Positions 45,462 to 58,067 of a DNA stretch of 64,000 nucleotides are shown here, piece by piece; position 1 is the first letter of the stretch; each line of letters starts with the position of its first letter. The notes beneath the pieces are model-generated. The model saw only the letters and a list, made by a program, of their open reading frames with translations, made no database searches and was not told the DNA's origin. Source of the stretch: Pohlia nutans (Eukaryota > Streptophyta > Bryopsida > Bryales > Mniaceae); NCBI GenBank assembly GCA_022496805.1, contig CM040092.1, positions 2,053,555-2,117,554 of the forward strand, read 5' to 3'. The position numbers were made by a program, and so were the translations under genes.

Positions 45462-46049
45462 TCCCCAATTACCAAACAAGTGTTTTTGGCGAGATGTAAA
45501 GAACTAAAATTTGTTTTCTCATATGTCATGCACTTTTCGCAAGTAAAAATAATACTACAAAATCCTATGGCAAGATAGCTTCATGCACATGTGTAATCCG
45601 ATTAGAAAGGAGATGATTTGTGAAAAAAATTATACCACATTTTATGCCACAAATTTCCACCAAATTTTTCTAAGATCTTAGTTCAAAACAAATCAAAAGT
45701 GCTCTTGAAAAATTCAACTCATAAAATTAAGCAACCAATAAATTTCCAAAAATCACTTCACTTAGAGTATTACATTTTAACCCCTCACAAAAAAATTCAT
45801 CCACAAATTGTTGAATTCATATCTTATTCGTAATCGAATTACAAAAGAATTTTAAATTTTAAGTTTCAAATTTTATACAAAATATTGGTGATTGCAATCA
45901 CAAATTTAACTGTATGAATAGAATCTAGAATTCATAATGTAAAACTTTTATTCATACATCAAGTTCAAATTATCCCTCTTAGTTGCATTTTATAATGCAT
46001 TTTTGCAATTCTCCAAATCTGGAGAGAGTTGTAGGCATTTAGGGGTTAA
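45458..46049 (+). mobile_element. TTAA family A, copy A7
   Basis: Left end CTAATCCCCAATTACC, a decayed TTAACCCCTAATTACC; right end GGCATTTAGGGGTTAA intact. Full length, diverged. Confidence 0.8.
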
Positions 46050-46426
46050 CTACATCTTTGCTTCGACCCGACACACACCAACCAATTAGATTCAACACTC
46101 ATATGTCAAGTTAAATATTTTTCGCAAAAAAATGCAATTAGGCAAATGTCAATTTCTCTGAATGTTTTTCAGTAATATTTTTTCCCCATCATTTTCTTCC
46201 TTTGTAATTTTTTATAAAAAATTAATAATAATAATAATAAAATAAGTTTTCTTTCATAATGCTAAGTCCAATGTTTAAGGTAACTATGTCAATCTCATTA
46301 GCTAATTACATAATAATTATAACCCATAATTCTTCTTATTAAATCAACCAAAAAGTAAAGTGCGAAGAGCATTACATTGTAATTCAAAAGTTTGGCACTA
46401 AGGTAGAGGCCACAATACCTGTCAGT
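46050..46426. other. No feature seen; short AAT repeat
   Basis: AT-rich, with an (AAT)n run near 46205. Confidence 0.45.
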
Positions 46427-46664
46427 TTAACCCTTAAAGGACCAAGAAGCTCAAATTGGACATGATATATTTTTAAGCAATTTTGAGTAGGTCTTATGTG
46501 GACTTCTTTTTTTTCAAATTTGTTTATTTTTTAATCAACACACACAATGTTCTTCACTGATTCTAGTGATATAAAATTTGGCCCCATCTGAATTATATTT
46601 CTCACGCTATGATCAATGAATTTGCCATTTTAAAATCATAAATCCTTAGTCCTTTAGGGGTTAA
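46427..46664 (+). mobile_element. TTAA family E, copy E2 (238 bp)
   Basis: Best-preserved family E copy, from TTAACCCTTAAAGGACCAAG to CTTAGTCCTTTAGGGGTTAA. It serves as the empty-site reference for the nested E4/C1 case. AAAGGACCAAG is inverted at the other end, extending the TIR to about 20 bp. Confidence 0.85.
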
Positions 46665-47208
46665 GGATTTTGATCTATTTAGAGCGACGGTTTTCAATGA
46701 TAAAAAATTGCAGCACATAAAACTTTGGGTTTAATAATCAAGCCTAATTTTTAATTAATTTTTTCACAATGTATGAATTTGTTTTGAATTTTCAAACTTA
46801 ATCTGCATAGACCACTATTGATGTTAGTAGGGGAACCAATATTCGTCTTTCATTTTTAGTCCAATCACTTTGCTAATTTGGCATTCATAATTGATCACCA
46901 AACTCCTACTAATGGTTGTGTTAATTTGATTGGGAACTCACAAAGTTGAAACAGGTGCTTGCATAGGTGATTGGAATTGGTCCCTAACAGGTTCTGATGC
47001 ATCTACCTTATCTTATTTATTTGTTAGTGAGTTGAAATATATTTTGTCATGAATCATATAAATTTTGATTGTAACCTATTTATAAAAAAAAAACTTAAAA
47101 AGTGGCAAATTTGATTTATTTTATTTTAAATATCAACAAGCATGTCTGGAACTTGCTCTTAGGGTACGGTAGATAGGAATTTTTCTCCACCCCGTGAAAA
47201 AAAAGGTG

Positions 47209-47252
<44 letters not shown>

Positions 47253-47306
47253 TAATATTAATAATTTAATTTTGTTTTGGAATCTTTTGACTTTTTCACA
47301 TCAAAG
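46665..47306. other. No gene seen
   Basis: AT-rich; contains the TTA microsatellite listed separately. Confidence 0.45.
47210..47248. repeat. (TTA)n microsatellite
   Basis: About 13 trinucleotide units. Confidence 0.95.
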
Positions 47307-47892
47307 TTAACCCCTAAATGCCCACAACTCTTTCCGGAATTGAAGAATTGCAAAGATGCATTATAAAATGCAACCAACAGGGATATTTTGAACTTGATGT
47401 ACGAATAAAAGTTGTACATTCAGAATTTTGGATTCTATCCATATGATTAGATCTATAATTGCTATCATCAATAATTTCGTATAAAATTTTAAAATTCAAA
47501 TTCAAAATTATTTTGTAATTCAATTACAACTAAGATATTGACAACCTATGAATGAAATTTGTTGTGATGGGTTGAAATGTAATACTCTAAGTTCAATGAT
47601 TTTTGGAGATTTTTTGGTTGCATAATTTTATGAGTTGAGTTTTTCGAGATCACTTTTGAACACTTTTGAACTAGAATCATAGAAATTTTTGGTGAATCAC
47701 TGCAATATGAAATGAGGCATACTTATTTTCACAAACCATCTCCTTTTTATTCGGTTCTCACATGCATAAAGCTAACTTCCCATAAAATCTATAGTAAAAA
47801 ATTCGCATTGCAAAAGTGCATGACGGATGAGAAAACGTGGATGAAATCTGTACATCGTCCAAAAAATGGACGTGTGGGCAATTAAGGTTTGA
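47307..47892 (-). mobile_element. TTAA family A, copy A8
   Basis: Reverse copy from TTAACCCCTAAATGCCCACA to CAATTAAGGTTTGA, the latter a decayed CAGTTAGGGGTTAA. Full length. Confidence 0.8.
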
Positions 47893-48071
47893 GGTGGACA
47901 TACTTAAATCTATCCAAGATCCGATTTGGCACCCTATCATTGTCCAGATTTGATCCAGTTCTACCTCACTTCAAGTGAACACAATGTAGTAACTAAAAGG
48001 TCAAATCGGGTGCAAATGTGGCACTTTTAACTACTAACTTCATGAATGAAGATGAGATCACATAGTGGTGT

Positions 48072-48793
48072 TTAACCTCTAAACGTCTGGGAAGGCCAAA
48101 AATTGGCTTATGAATGTAACTCAATATTCAATTCCAACTTCTACGTGGATTGATTTCATCCATTTTTTTCACAAAGGATTTTTGTTTGTCATGCTACCTC
48201 TCCAAATTAAAGTTAGATCATTCCAAATATATTTGAATTTTACATGGGGTCCCAATTACAAAATGAGTAAAAATGTAGTGTACTTTGGATTTCTATGTAT
48301 TTTCTACTTAAACTAAATTTAAGCCATGAAAATGAGTTCTACTGCATTTGAGCTTAACAAACAAAATGAAGTTTACTAAGTCTAGTTTCTACGCCACTTT
48401 GATTCTTTGGGAAAATGTGAAATTTGAGTATTTTATTGGAGTTTCAAGTTCGACATGTATTATCATGGTATGGCAAAAAAAATCTAAATTTAGATAAATG
48501 GATGATTTTCATTTAATGTAATGCTTTTCATTGTAATTTACACCTTGGTTCAAAAATCGGAAGTTTTTAGTCCAATTTGTAATTGATATGAATTTTCTTA
48601 CAAATCACTTCAAAAAATCATAATAATTTCTAATTTTCACAAAAATTTACAAAAATATCATGATTTGTAGTAGACACATGGCTGTATTTACTAAAAATAT
48701 AAAATTCAATTCTTTTCTTATTTATAGTGGCAATATTGAGTGTGACAGGTAAAGCATGATTCCATGGTCATAGGCCAAATGTTTAAGGGTTAA
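48072..48793. mobile_element. TTAA element, family G (722 bp)
   Basis: From TTAACCTCTAAACGTCTGGG to GCCAAATGTTTAAGGGTTAA. GGCCAAAAATTGG near the left mirrors CATAGGCCAAATG near the right. Single copy; frames inside have no known motif. Confidence 0.65.
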
Positions 48794-49145
48794 GTAATGA
48801 AGGAATTGATTTAGCATGGGCAATCAAGTAGATTCTTTGGATGAAGATGGGTGGATTTGGATGTACATGGGGAAATTTAAGGTTACTTTCCTGTCAACTA
48901 TAGGTTGGCTTTGAACGATTATAGAGCATTTTTGGGATGCTCATGACCCCCACCACTATGGACGATTTTGTATTTTCAAGGCAAACCACTTTGAAAATCC
49001 ATAAAAATTACAAATTTTATCAGAAATATATGATTTCACTTGGATTCAACTTTACGAACATTTATTACACTTAGTATGTTCTTCAAGATCTTTAAATGGA
49101 TGGTGATAGGTACTTCTACTCTTACCATCACTTTTCAAAGAATAG

Positions 49146-49464
49146 TAAGGTAACTATATCTAAAAGCGACCTTTTCCTTAAATAGTCCCTAGCTCAATCT
49201 TCCGTAATAAATAAATTTTGACACCCTACTATTGATGAGAATGTGCATAATCTGAACATTAGAGTTTAGGGTCACTTTATGGTCAACCTATAGTTAGCAC
49301 TTTAGAAATTCATAACTTATTCATACGATGTTCAAATAATGCGTGCTAAAGTGCGTTAGAATCCTCTTGAACTTGCTATTAAGACATTTCAAAAACATTT
49401 TCTATTTTATGTGTGTAAATAGGCTCAGTTGATAAGGGGGACGCTTTAAGGTATAGTTACCTTA
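49146..49464. mobile_element. TA-flanked MITE (about 315 bp)
   Basis: Inverted ends AGGTAACTATATCTAAAAGC and the inverse of AGGTAACTATACCTTAAAGC, with TA at 49146-49147 and 49463-49464. TA duplication suggests a mariner/Stowaway-type element unrelated in sequence to 563-841. Confidence 0.65.
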
Positions 49465-49980
49465 TGTGTAATTTTAAATCACTGAGTGGCAGAGTTTGTT
49501 TAAAGCTCAACTTTTTATCATTAATGTGGCGTAACTTAACTTAGTGAAAGAACAACCTGGCCTCACTTTTGACAGAATGTGCCACAGTCGACATGGCTGT
49601 CGTGAAACAGCGGATTTCTTTCATCTGACGGAGAGACTAAAAATCTTGCCAGCAAAAGTGGGATTAGAAGTCCTTAGCTCGTGTGAGGGTAATGTAGCCG
49701 TTAACTAATGGCGGTTAACTTAATTGTAAATGGGTGTTGCAGACGGAGCAGGATGAGCAAGCAAGCAAAATCAGAGAAGCCAGGTGAGTGCCTCAAGGAA
49801 CCCGCTAACTGAACTTGGTGGTATATTATTTACAAGAGAAGTCTTGGTCTCCATCATGGATGAAGAATTAGAGTACAAGTGAGGCACCCGCCGGCATTGA
49901 AAATGGTCAGTCAGACTGCAAACCTGTTATGTAAAGTATATGACTCCCTTTTCGACTCGTTTTTCTTCTGACTGCCTCAT
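49465..49980. other. No supported gene; possible splice-like signals
   Basis: GTTGCAG before 49741 and CCAG|GTGAGTG after 49782 would frame a 40-nt exon, but no adjoining exon is found. GC is higher at 49560-49960 than around it. Confidence 0.3.
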
Positions 49981-50566
49981 TTAACCCCTAAACGTCACAG
50001 CATCCAGAAACTAGACGACTAACAGATTCAAACCCTTCTCACGTTCTCATCAATACTTGGATGAAATTCATCCATTTTTTGGAGATTCTTCACCAAGTTG
50101 TTGTCTTATCTAACGGTTGGATTTAGTCATACTTGATTACGTATTTTTCTAAAATTACAAATGTAGAAGTATGTCAAGTTGTTGACCAAGCCAAAATTGC
50201 ATTGACTGTAGTTCAAAAGCAACCTTGCAAAAATGAGGTCATAGATTTAAGAAACACAAAAATTTCAAAGAATCATCACGTTTAAGAGTATCTCATTTCA
50301 AATTCATTCCAACAAATTTTACTCAAAAATATTAAAATTTTGTTTGTAATCAAATTTAGAAGGACATTTTAATTTTAACTTTCATATTATATAATTAAAT
50401 ATTGGTGATAGTACTAGTGAATCAAACCGTACGGATGGAATCTCAAATTAAAAATCTAGAACTTTCATTTGTATATCAATTCCAAAATATTCTTCTAAAT
50501 AGTACTTTATGATGATTTTTCTCAAATTGTCAATTCCAGGGACACCCTGGTACGTTTAGGGGTTAA
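49981..50566 (-). mobile_element. TTAA family B, copy B2 (586 bp)
   Basis: Reverse full-length partner of B1, from TTAACCCCTAAACGTCACAG to GGTACGTTTAGGGGTTAA. Both ends are perfect TTAA-CCCCTAAACGT inverted repeats. Confidence 0.9.
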
Positions 50567-50899
50567 TTGCTATCAGGTTGTTTGCTATGGTATAATGGTA
50601 TAACTAAACTACAATGTTCTACCCACCTAGCCAGTTAATCCACAAGAAAATAAATTCATTTTTTTATTTGCAAATTTTCCGATTCTACTTAGAGAGAATT
50701 TCACTAGTGATTTTAAATTTTTAAATTTTTTTCCGATTTTCCCAAGTAGCCAGGTTTTTTCATGATACTTTGATGATACTTGGTGTTACCATGATGATAC
50801 TTGGGTAATACCTAGGCAAAATTTGGCTGCTCACCTAAGTATTTAGCTATCACTCCTTTCATATTTTCAAGATTTCTTCATTAAAATAAACCACTGTAT
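50567..50899. other. No feature seen
   Basis: AT-rich; a short ATGATACTTGG(T/G) word repeats near 50770-50805. Confidence 0.45.
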
Positions 50900-51245
50900 T
50901 TTTATATTTTTGAAAAAAATGACATATTTCATTGCAAAGAACAAAATACACATCACCAGAACCATACAGGATCATTGTCGGTGAGAGAAAGAAACCAGCT
51001 AGTTAAAGTTACCAATATTGGGCTTGTAAGAGCTCCAACGAACTTTCATGCTAGCCCTAGTGGTAAATATGACATTCCTACACAAGTCATAATCGAACTG
51101 GTCGATGAACTTGGCGCTCTTCCTTGGATACTATTTCACTGACTTAGTGGTACGAAGCCAGGCTGTGCGCCCGTGATCAACGACAACATCCCATATAACC
51201 CGATTAACTTTCTGAGAAAACCAAAATAAGCCACAATATTTCAGG
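50900..51245 (-). mobile_element. 5'-truncated LINE fragment (zf-RVT type)
   Basis: The minus strand reads NRVIWDVVVDHGRTAWLRTT, then YPRKSAKFIDQFDYDLCRN, matching in layout the tail of the LINE at 54977-58054 (EHLLWEVVLDYAHIA, then YPTHSHKFFATFDKTCC). A TTTTTTCAAAAATATAAA 3' tail follows. It is the last part of a LINE ORF2 downstream of the zinc domain, with no RT. Target duplication not resolved. Confidence 0.7.
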
Positions 51246-51263
51246 TGTAGCAATTGGGCTATT

Positions 51264-52382
51264 TTAACCCTTTAACGCGCCAACGTTCACTATATGGACG
51301 ACACATAGATTGAAACTGCTAGATTCTCATCCAAATTGGACAAATTTCATTCACCAAATTTTTTCTTGGTTTTTAAGCTAGTTGACTATCCTTTGTATGG
51401 TTTGGATCTTCAATATAGGTTATTATGATTTAAAAAAAAAAAAAATTGGCTTATATCAAGTTTCATTCTTAGTTCAAAAAGTGGGACCTTAAATATGATT
51501 TTCCAAAATAAATAGAATCAAATAATGGAAACCATACCATCTCGTAGTGCATGTTATTCCAATTTCATTACCAATTTTTTTAATTTTTTTGGTGCTAATT
51601 TGGGATTTTAAATTGAATTTCAAGAGAAAACCTTGCAAAATTAATTTTTAAAATAAAAAATAAAAATAGAATCATTCAATTGTACAGATGTGATCTTCAC
51701 ATTGACATTTACAACTTTGCTTTGACCATCGACCCCATTTTTGGTTTTCATCAAACATTTTATAACGCTTCTTTGAAAACAGTGTTGAATCGGGACGTTA
51801 ACCCCTAAATGCCTAGAGCCCTCTCCAAATTCGGCAGTTTTGCAAAGATGCATTATGAAATGCAACCTAGAGGGATATTTTGAACTTGATATATGAATAA
51901 AAGTTGTACATTATGAATTTTAGATTCTGTCCATACGGTTAGATCTATGATTGCTATTACCAATAATTTTGTATAAAATTTGAAACGTGAAATTCAAAAT
52001 TATTTGGTAATTCAATTACGAATAAGATATTGACAATCTACGGATGAATTTTTTTGTGATTGGTTGAAATGTAATACTCTAAGTGTAGTGATTTTTGGAG
52101 ATTTTTTGGTTGCTTAATTATATGAGTTGACTTTTTTTAGAGCACTTTTACACTGAAATCTTCGTTATTTTGGGTGAATTACTACAACATGAAATGAGGC
52201 ATAAAAATTTCACAAATCATCCCCTTTCTGATCAGATCACATATGCATGAAGCTAACTTCCCATAGAATCTACAGTAAAAATTCCACACTGCTAAAAGTG
52301 CATGGCGGATAAGAAATTATGGATGAAATCTGTACATCGTCCAAAAAATGGACGCTTAGGCAGTTAGGGGTTAAAGAGTTAA
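51264..52382 (+). mobile_element. TTAA family H copy H2, split by A9
   Basis: From TTAACCCTTTAACGCGCCAA through the H body to GAATCGGGACG. The end AGAGTTAA appears only after A9, at 52375-52382. Removing A9 and one TTAA gives GGGACGTTAAAGAGTTAA, which matches the H1 end GGGACGATAAAGGGCTAA. This shows A9 entered a TTAA and duplicated it. Confidence 0.85.
51798..52374 (-). mobile_element. TTAA family A, copy A9 (577 bp)
   Basis: Full-length reverse copy, very close to A2 and A10, from TTAACCCCTAAATGCCTAGA to CAGTTAGGGGTTAA. It is nested in the last 10 bp of H2. Confidence 0.9.
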
Positions 52383-53010
52383 GCTGAAAATCACTGTGAT
52401 TAAAAATAAAATAAAAAACCAGAACTAAAAAATGTTGTTTGGGAGCATAGTCTTTGCGTGGTACGGAGTACAGTCAAAGGGGAAGTTGTACCACACATGT
52501 AAATGCAAAGGGGAGTACACCAGCCTTACAAGGGCAAGGTAGATGGAGGCGTTATGAAGCCATCACTTCGAATGCTGCTAATGTGTTCTGGTTCATATTG
52601 AAGGAAACACTCTGTCTGCCAACTCCCACTGTAACCGGAGCAGGGTTTTATTTTGGCGATACAACCTAGAAAGGGATCACTTATAACCCTTTATATTGGA
52701 GGGAATGTCACAAAGTGATTCTCCTATACATAAGGTTCTTAATACCTTATTGAACCACACCCATTACACAATAGGAGCACTGTAGAGAAACTCCTAATAA
52801 AATAATCCAACTCTCCAACCCTCTTCGCTTGGACTAGCTAAAGTTAGAGAAAATTTTGTAGGATTCTTTTGATCCCCTCGCAGATGTTGCCAATGTTGCT
52901 ATTCCTTGTCATAATGTGGCTGAGATTCGGAGGTGATCAGCATGGGGGCTCAAGAACCTTATATAGGTTGTATTGTCCGAATAATAAACCATGAACCTGA
53001 GATACAGGGG
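52383..53010. other. No supported gene
   Basis: GC rises around 52450-52680 and a 71-residue plus frame is present, but it shows no recognised domain or splice layout. Confidence 0.4.
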
Positions 53011-53142
53011 CACTAGTAGAAACACTACCCGCATGGACTAAATAAACATGCTCCAAAATGATCCATGGCTAATTTAGTTCGTCATATGGGGTCTTCTCAT
53101 GAGTCTTTTCGCTAGTTTAGGCGGGTGGTGTTTTTACTGGTG
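53011..53142. mobile_element. CACTA-type MITE with GGG duplication (132 bp)
   Basis: CACTAGTAGAAACACTACCC at the left pairs with the inverse of CACCAGTAAAAACACCACCC at the right, flanked by GGG on both sides. This is a third internal sequence type behind the same CACTAGTA terminus. Confidence 0.75.
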
Positions 53143-53160
53143 GGGCCTTATTCCGACCCT

Positions 53161-54120
53161 TTAACCCCTAATGATCCAAGGGATATCAGATAAAACTTAA
53201 TTTAGAATATGTTTTTTTCAACTTTCTTGAAAGACTCATCAAATGAGTTTGTGTTATGCATCATGAATAGAAATTATTTATATGGCCATTTAAAAAAAAA
53301 AATTATAGATATTTGTCAAATCAATTTCAAAGCATTTTGTTTTGAAAATTCACCAAAGATCTTATTTATTTATTTTATTATGTCGATTTTTCTACACTTG
53401 GAAAAAAAAATTACATTCATTAGCAAATACAAGTCAATGATTTGATCATCAAAACATCATTACTTTATCATGATAGTAAAATTTCAACAATGTCGTACAC
53501 TTTGTGGTTTTTCCTTCAATAATTTATTTATTTATTTATAATACACCCATACAAAAGTAATCCAATTCATTATGCATAAAAATATAAAAATTGAAAAAAA
53601 CTCCTCTACCCAAAATGTTGCTCAAAGATGGACAACCTTGCCAAACCGAGTGCCAAACTAGGTTAGCATACTTTGAATCCTCTTAACTTAGTACTTTTGC
53701 ATTATAGAAAATGACTGCTTGTTTTTTTATGTTAGAGAATTAAGCTGAGGATCTTGAAAAGAAAATAAAAGAATACGAACTTTATTTTCATTCTTTAAAT
53801 CATTATTAATTAGAAGGAGCTACAAGATGAAAGAAAAACTAAATCATTAATATTTTTAACATAGGATAGAAACACGTCAATCCTAACAGTGAGAATGTTG
53901 TAGCAAGCAATCTAATCCTATGAACCTTTTCTTTCTTTTTTGGAAAAGATGTAAAATTGAGTTCAAAAAACAATCCTACACATTCTTTTGTAAAGAAGTT
54001 CTAATTGCCTGCAAAACAATACCTGTCATAATTTTCACATCCCTTATCCAAATAGAATGAATAAAAAAAATACATGTATATATAAATATAACATATGGAA
54101 AATAATTTAATTTTTTTTTG
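53161..54120. other. Lone TTAA-element end, then AT-rich DNA
   Basis: TTAACCCCTAATGATCCAAG at 53161 is a left end with no right partner before element I. The 78-residue frame at 53209-53445 is AT-driven. Confidence 0.45.
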
Positions 54121-54604
54121 TTAACCCCTAAGTGCCCAATCAATGATATTGTGCTTGATATTTGGTCAAAGGCCCGACAAATCAAGTGTTTAAGCTTCAT
54201 TGGAGTTGGAGTTTTCATTAGATGTTTAAAATAAGTTATGATACATCTTTTGACCATTTGGATTGAAGAATAGACTTCATTTGAAATTTCACACCGTCGA
54301 GAGATCTGAAACTTTCTTCACTTTCATTTGTTTACTATTTATAAACATAACTCGCATCTACTTTAAATATAATTTTTGACAATGAACTTGACAAAAATAT
54401 TTTTATTTTGAATTTTTATTTTGTTTGCTCAAATTAAATTGAAAATATTTAAAATATCTTCCAATCATATTGAAATTTTTGTCATGCCTCCATAATGTTG
54501 ATGACTATCTATGAAAATTTATAAATCATGCAATGCGATATTTCAAGTATACGAACTGTAATACTTTGACTTTTGCAAAACAAATGAGGACCTTTAGGGG
54601 TTAA
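54121..54604. mobile_element. TTAA element, family I (484 bp)
   Basis: From TTAACCCCTAAGTGCCCAAT to GAGGACCTTTAGGGGTTAA. Single copy, non-coding; the 93-residue minus frame crosses its left end. Confidence 0.7.
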
Positions 54605-54963
54605 ACACTTATATGTTTTTTTAGTTGCACAATGTGGACAAAATTGTGCTCATAGAGGCATAATTTTCGCATCCAATCACTAAATGAAATATTAAATATA
54701 TTTCCAAGAATCACGTATGTTCTTCCAAGTTCTTTTTTTCCCCCAAAAGATTATACTAAAATTTGACATCATAAATCCATATCGACATTCATTCATTTGA
54801 GTAGATTTTCATTCAATTATGACAATTTTGTCTAAAATCCACATATAAGTGCTGCAATGATTGTTTCACTGGTGCTACTTGTTTGAAAAATGAAAAATGA
54901 AAAATTGTAGAAAAAAACAAAAATCCTTGACTCATGAGTTGCGTAATGAGAAATGTATCTTTG
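54605..54963. other. No feature seen
   Basis: AT-rich DNA up to the LINE target duplication. Confidence 0.45.
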
Positions 54964-55586
54964 AATCTAGACCACTCCTAAGGTCAACGGTGAGGGCTCG
55001 GAACTGAGGCGCATCGGCTCCTCTAAATTTTTCAGCTGCGCTCAACAATTTGACGCACCGTTTCCATGCAAATCTGTTGCACATTACTACGACTAGTTGC
55101 GTTTACGAATGCTCATGCAATTGATGCTTAGTTTGTTTAAAACCAAGCATCCAACTAGAAGATATTGAGGCTGCAAAGGTCTAAACCCTAAACTTAACAC
55201 TTTGGCTATGGCATGTCGTACTACTGTGCAAAGGGAACCTTGTAGCAATGCGGGAAAAAAGGACCGGTGCAGCGGGAGTACCAAAGCAGTAGCGTCTCTG
55301 ATACAGAAAGGAGCCGCTTCCACAACACAATAGGGCCGCCACGCAAGGAATCTCCGCATGTTCTCTCCGACGTAGTAAACATCAGTGGCACAGGGGAAGC
55401 CGTGAACCCTTTTAGAGCACATCGAGACGAGACATTGCCGATGGGAATGAGGCGCAACTTCTGTGACAGGATAATCTCGATTCAACAAAACCATCCCTAC
55501 TTCGGAGTTGGACATGCGGATGCTGGAACAGGAAGTTGACTATCTCAGACAATATGTTGTTATTGTAAGCTTCATCGAGGGCTCAC

Positions 55587-55763
55587 CTTCAGGTCTTGAA
55601 AATACCTTTCCAAGGGTATATTACATGCTCCAAAATTCTCAAAATCCCGACCACAAATCAAAAAGCAAAGTTTTGTAGTCGTTTAGCAACTGCAGCAAAA
55701 TGAGGTCACACGAACCGCAGCCAATTTCAGCTGCGGTTCTTTTTTACCAAGTTTTCTTGTAGT
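55587..55763. mobile_element. CACTA MITE fragment inside the LINE
   Basis: The right end is the inverse of TACTACAAGAAAACTTGGTA, close to the plant CACTA terminus CACTACAAGAAAA. Inside are AACCGCAGCCAATT and TATATTACATGCTCCAAAAT, matching the element at 23937-24264. The left end is missing. Confidence 0.65.
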
Positions 55764-55979
55764 AATTGTAGATGGATCCTAGGCAACCTCAACAAGGTTG
55801 ACGCCTGCCAGGATAAAGTCAAACCCATATGGTAGACTAATTCCACACGGAGAATGTATGATCTTTGATGCCTTGAAATGATACTTACAGGTGTAATAAT
55901 CCAAGATCCACTGGAAGCCTCAAGCTCACATGGGATAACTATCGCTTTGATGGAGCTCGAGTGCTCGCACGATTAAACA

Positions 55980-57960
55980 AATGTTAATGTTTCAAGGCCG
56001 ATGGCGAAAAGCAGCCCGCAAAATTATTTTGTATTGGATCAGAGGTGATGCAACATGGTTGACCCGGTGGAGCTTCTTTTGCAGTTAGACGTGGGCCTAG
56101 TACGCACATCACGATGGCATATGAGCACCAAATGGCTTGAAGAGGCCAGGGATGCCATTGAGAAGTTATCTCCATTTGGAAGAGGGGGGGGGGATGTGGG
56201 GGGATTCTTTAAAAGTTATCCGCCAAATTTCGAGCATCTCTCTGCAATTTTCTTTCATCGAGATCTATTCAGCGTAGTCGAGTCAAGGTCAGATGGACAG
56301 ATTGCTTTGCATCAAAAAAATATGGAGAGCGTGGAATAGTGGACCCTGAGGAGGCCTTACACGAACTCATGGCAAAACGGCTTATCAAAGCTTTAGCCCC
56401 AGGCTCTTTGAACCTTCAGCTTTTGCTACGACATATGCTCCTACGCAAAAAGCCAAGCTACATAGGGGCTTGGCCGCCTAATTTCATGGCTGCAAAATTT
56501 CACGCTCCAAGGGACTCTCGAGCCTGGAACATAATGATGACCGCTTGACGCAAGTTTTCTAAACACATTGAAGGTATCGTCCCAACTGACGGAGATGAAG
56601 TATTTGGCAAGAGCCTCTGATGGTCCACAACGTATGTGAAACATCACTTTGGCTTCACTCCAAAAAGAATTGCAAAGCTTATGCAGTTCGGTATGATACA
56701 TTTTGCAGATATATGAAACTCGGACGAGGGCGGTTTCTATCTATGGGAAATGATCCAAGACTGCTTTAATATGTTGCCCACAGATTTTGGCCCTTACCTC
56801 CGTATGATTGCATCAGTTCCTCCCATATCGCTTGAATACCTATCAACTAACCGAGGCCTTACCAAAGTCGACGAGTACATTGGCTTGTTCTTACAACATG
56901 AGGATCAACATCTGTTTATGATAATCAAAACGGCGCGGGACTTTACGCTACAAGTTGGAGATGACTTCACCGACTTCTAGTTATCCACTCAGACACTAAC
57001 TTATGAAGTGAACCTTCACTCCCCAATTCTCTGTCTATGTCCCAAGCTCGCCGGTGAAGACATTGAAAGATATGAAAGCCGGCTCATGAGAGTGCACATC
57101 ATCACCACTTCAAGAGGTAAAGAAACAGACCTTAAAGTTTTCCATCTCTTTGTCGGCATTACTGCCGAATTAGTGTTTGACCCAAAACGTTGGCGGTTTG
57201 GCTGCTTTGGCATGCTTCAAGCATATAATGCCAAGACTAGAAGACAGATGATTACCACTAGGAAGTCTTCACTTGCACCATTCCTGACAAATGGCACGGT
57301 ACACTACGCATAGCATACAAACTTGGATGAAAAAAGTATGGAACTCACACCTTCCACATAAAGAAGTCGGGTTTCTGTGGAACATATATCATTGTGCAAT
57401 TGCGGTGCATAAATGGAGGGCCCAAGTTAGCCCGAATATCTCTACCATTTGTGAGAGTTGTACTGTCGACTTAGAAGAGACGGTCATGCATCGGTTCCGC
57501 GTGTGAGCAAAGGCACAGGGAGCTTTTGCATTGACTATTTTGTACAAATATCAAGGAACTCTTCAATTGAACGGAAACTGGCCCGGGCTCATATAGCAGC
57601 AGTGTCTGCTTGGGTCTAAGCTTTCTAAAAAGTTACGCGGCGATTTAGTGGTTTGGTCTCTTTTTCAAGGCTCGGTCGTGTGCATCACGTGGCTTGATTG
57701 CAATGCGCTATGTTTCGACAACGAAACTTGGCCACAACGCAAGATTGAGCATTTGTTGTGGGAGGTTGTTTTAGACTATGCACACATCGCCTAGTTACAA
57801 ACGCAGCAACTTATGACAACTTATCCTACTCACTCCCACAAGTTTTTTGCTACCTTTGACAAGACATGTTGTCTATTGACTTCTTTGGCACTAGGGAAGA
57901 TAGTCAGATTAGGTGGCAATTTAGGAAGATTGAGAGTGGTAGTTTCAATTAGGAAAAATT
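55980..57960 (+). pseudogene. LINE ORF2 3' portion with zinc domain
   Basis: Broken plus-strand reading: STKWLEEARDAIEKLSPF, DPEEALHELMAKRLIKALAP, LRHMLLRKKPSYIGAWPPNF, KRIAKLMQFGMIHFADI, EMIQDCFNMLPTDFGPYL and others, split by at least five stops or shifts. From about 57360: EVGFLWNIYHCAIAVHKWR, ICESC...ETVMHRFRV-stop-AKAQ, the zf-RVT zinc-binding pattern of plant LINEs. TGA replaces the Cys expected after HRFRV. Then DLVVWSLFQGSVVCITWLD and EHLLWEVVLDYAHIA. This region follows the RT in such LINEs and probably helps bind element RNA or target. Dead copy. Confidence 0.7.
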
Positions 57961-58067
57961 AAAATTTCTTCGCTAGGGGTTCGCCTCTCTGTTCAATGTG
58001 ATGGTTTTTGTTCAATGCAACGGAGTTCATCCGTCTGTTTCAAAAAATATATAAAATCTAGACCACT

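Larger units (their letters stand above)
54977..58054 (+). mobile_element. 5'-truncated LINE, zf-RVT type
   Basis: AATCTAGACCACT occurs at 54964-54976 and at 58055-58067, a 13-bp target duplication. Between them is a GC-richer stretch whose plus strand carries broken LINE ORF2 sequence, ending with a CAAAAAATATATAAA tail. The RT catalytic motifs were not found. A CACTA-type fragment (55587-55763) lies near its 5' end. Smaller relatives are at 50900-51245 and 39834-39885. Confidence 0.75.

Noticed and set aside
49742..49782. Mini-exon with good splice-like borders
   Set aside because: No partner exon with matching phase was found. Such border words arise by chance in DNA of this length.
55093..55515. 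140-residue minus-strand frame
   Set aside because: It lies antisense in the 5' part of a plus-strand LINE copy and has no recognised domain. The plus frame 55267-55539 overlaps it; neither can be defended as a gene.
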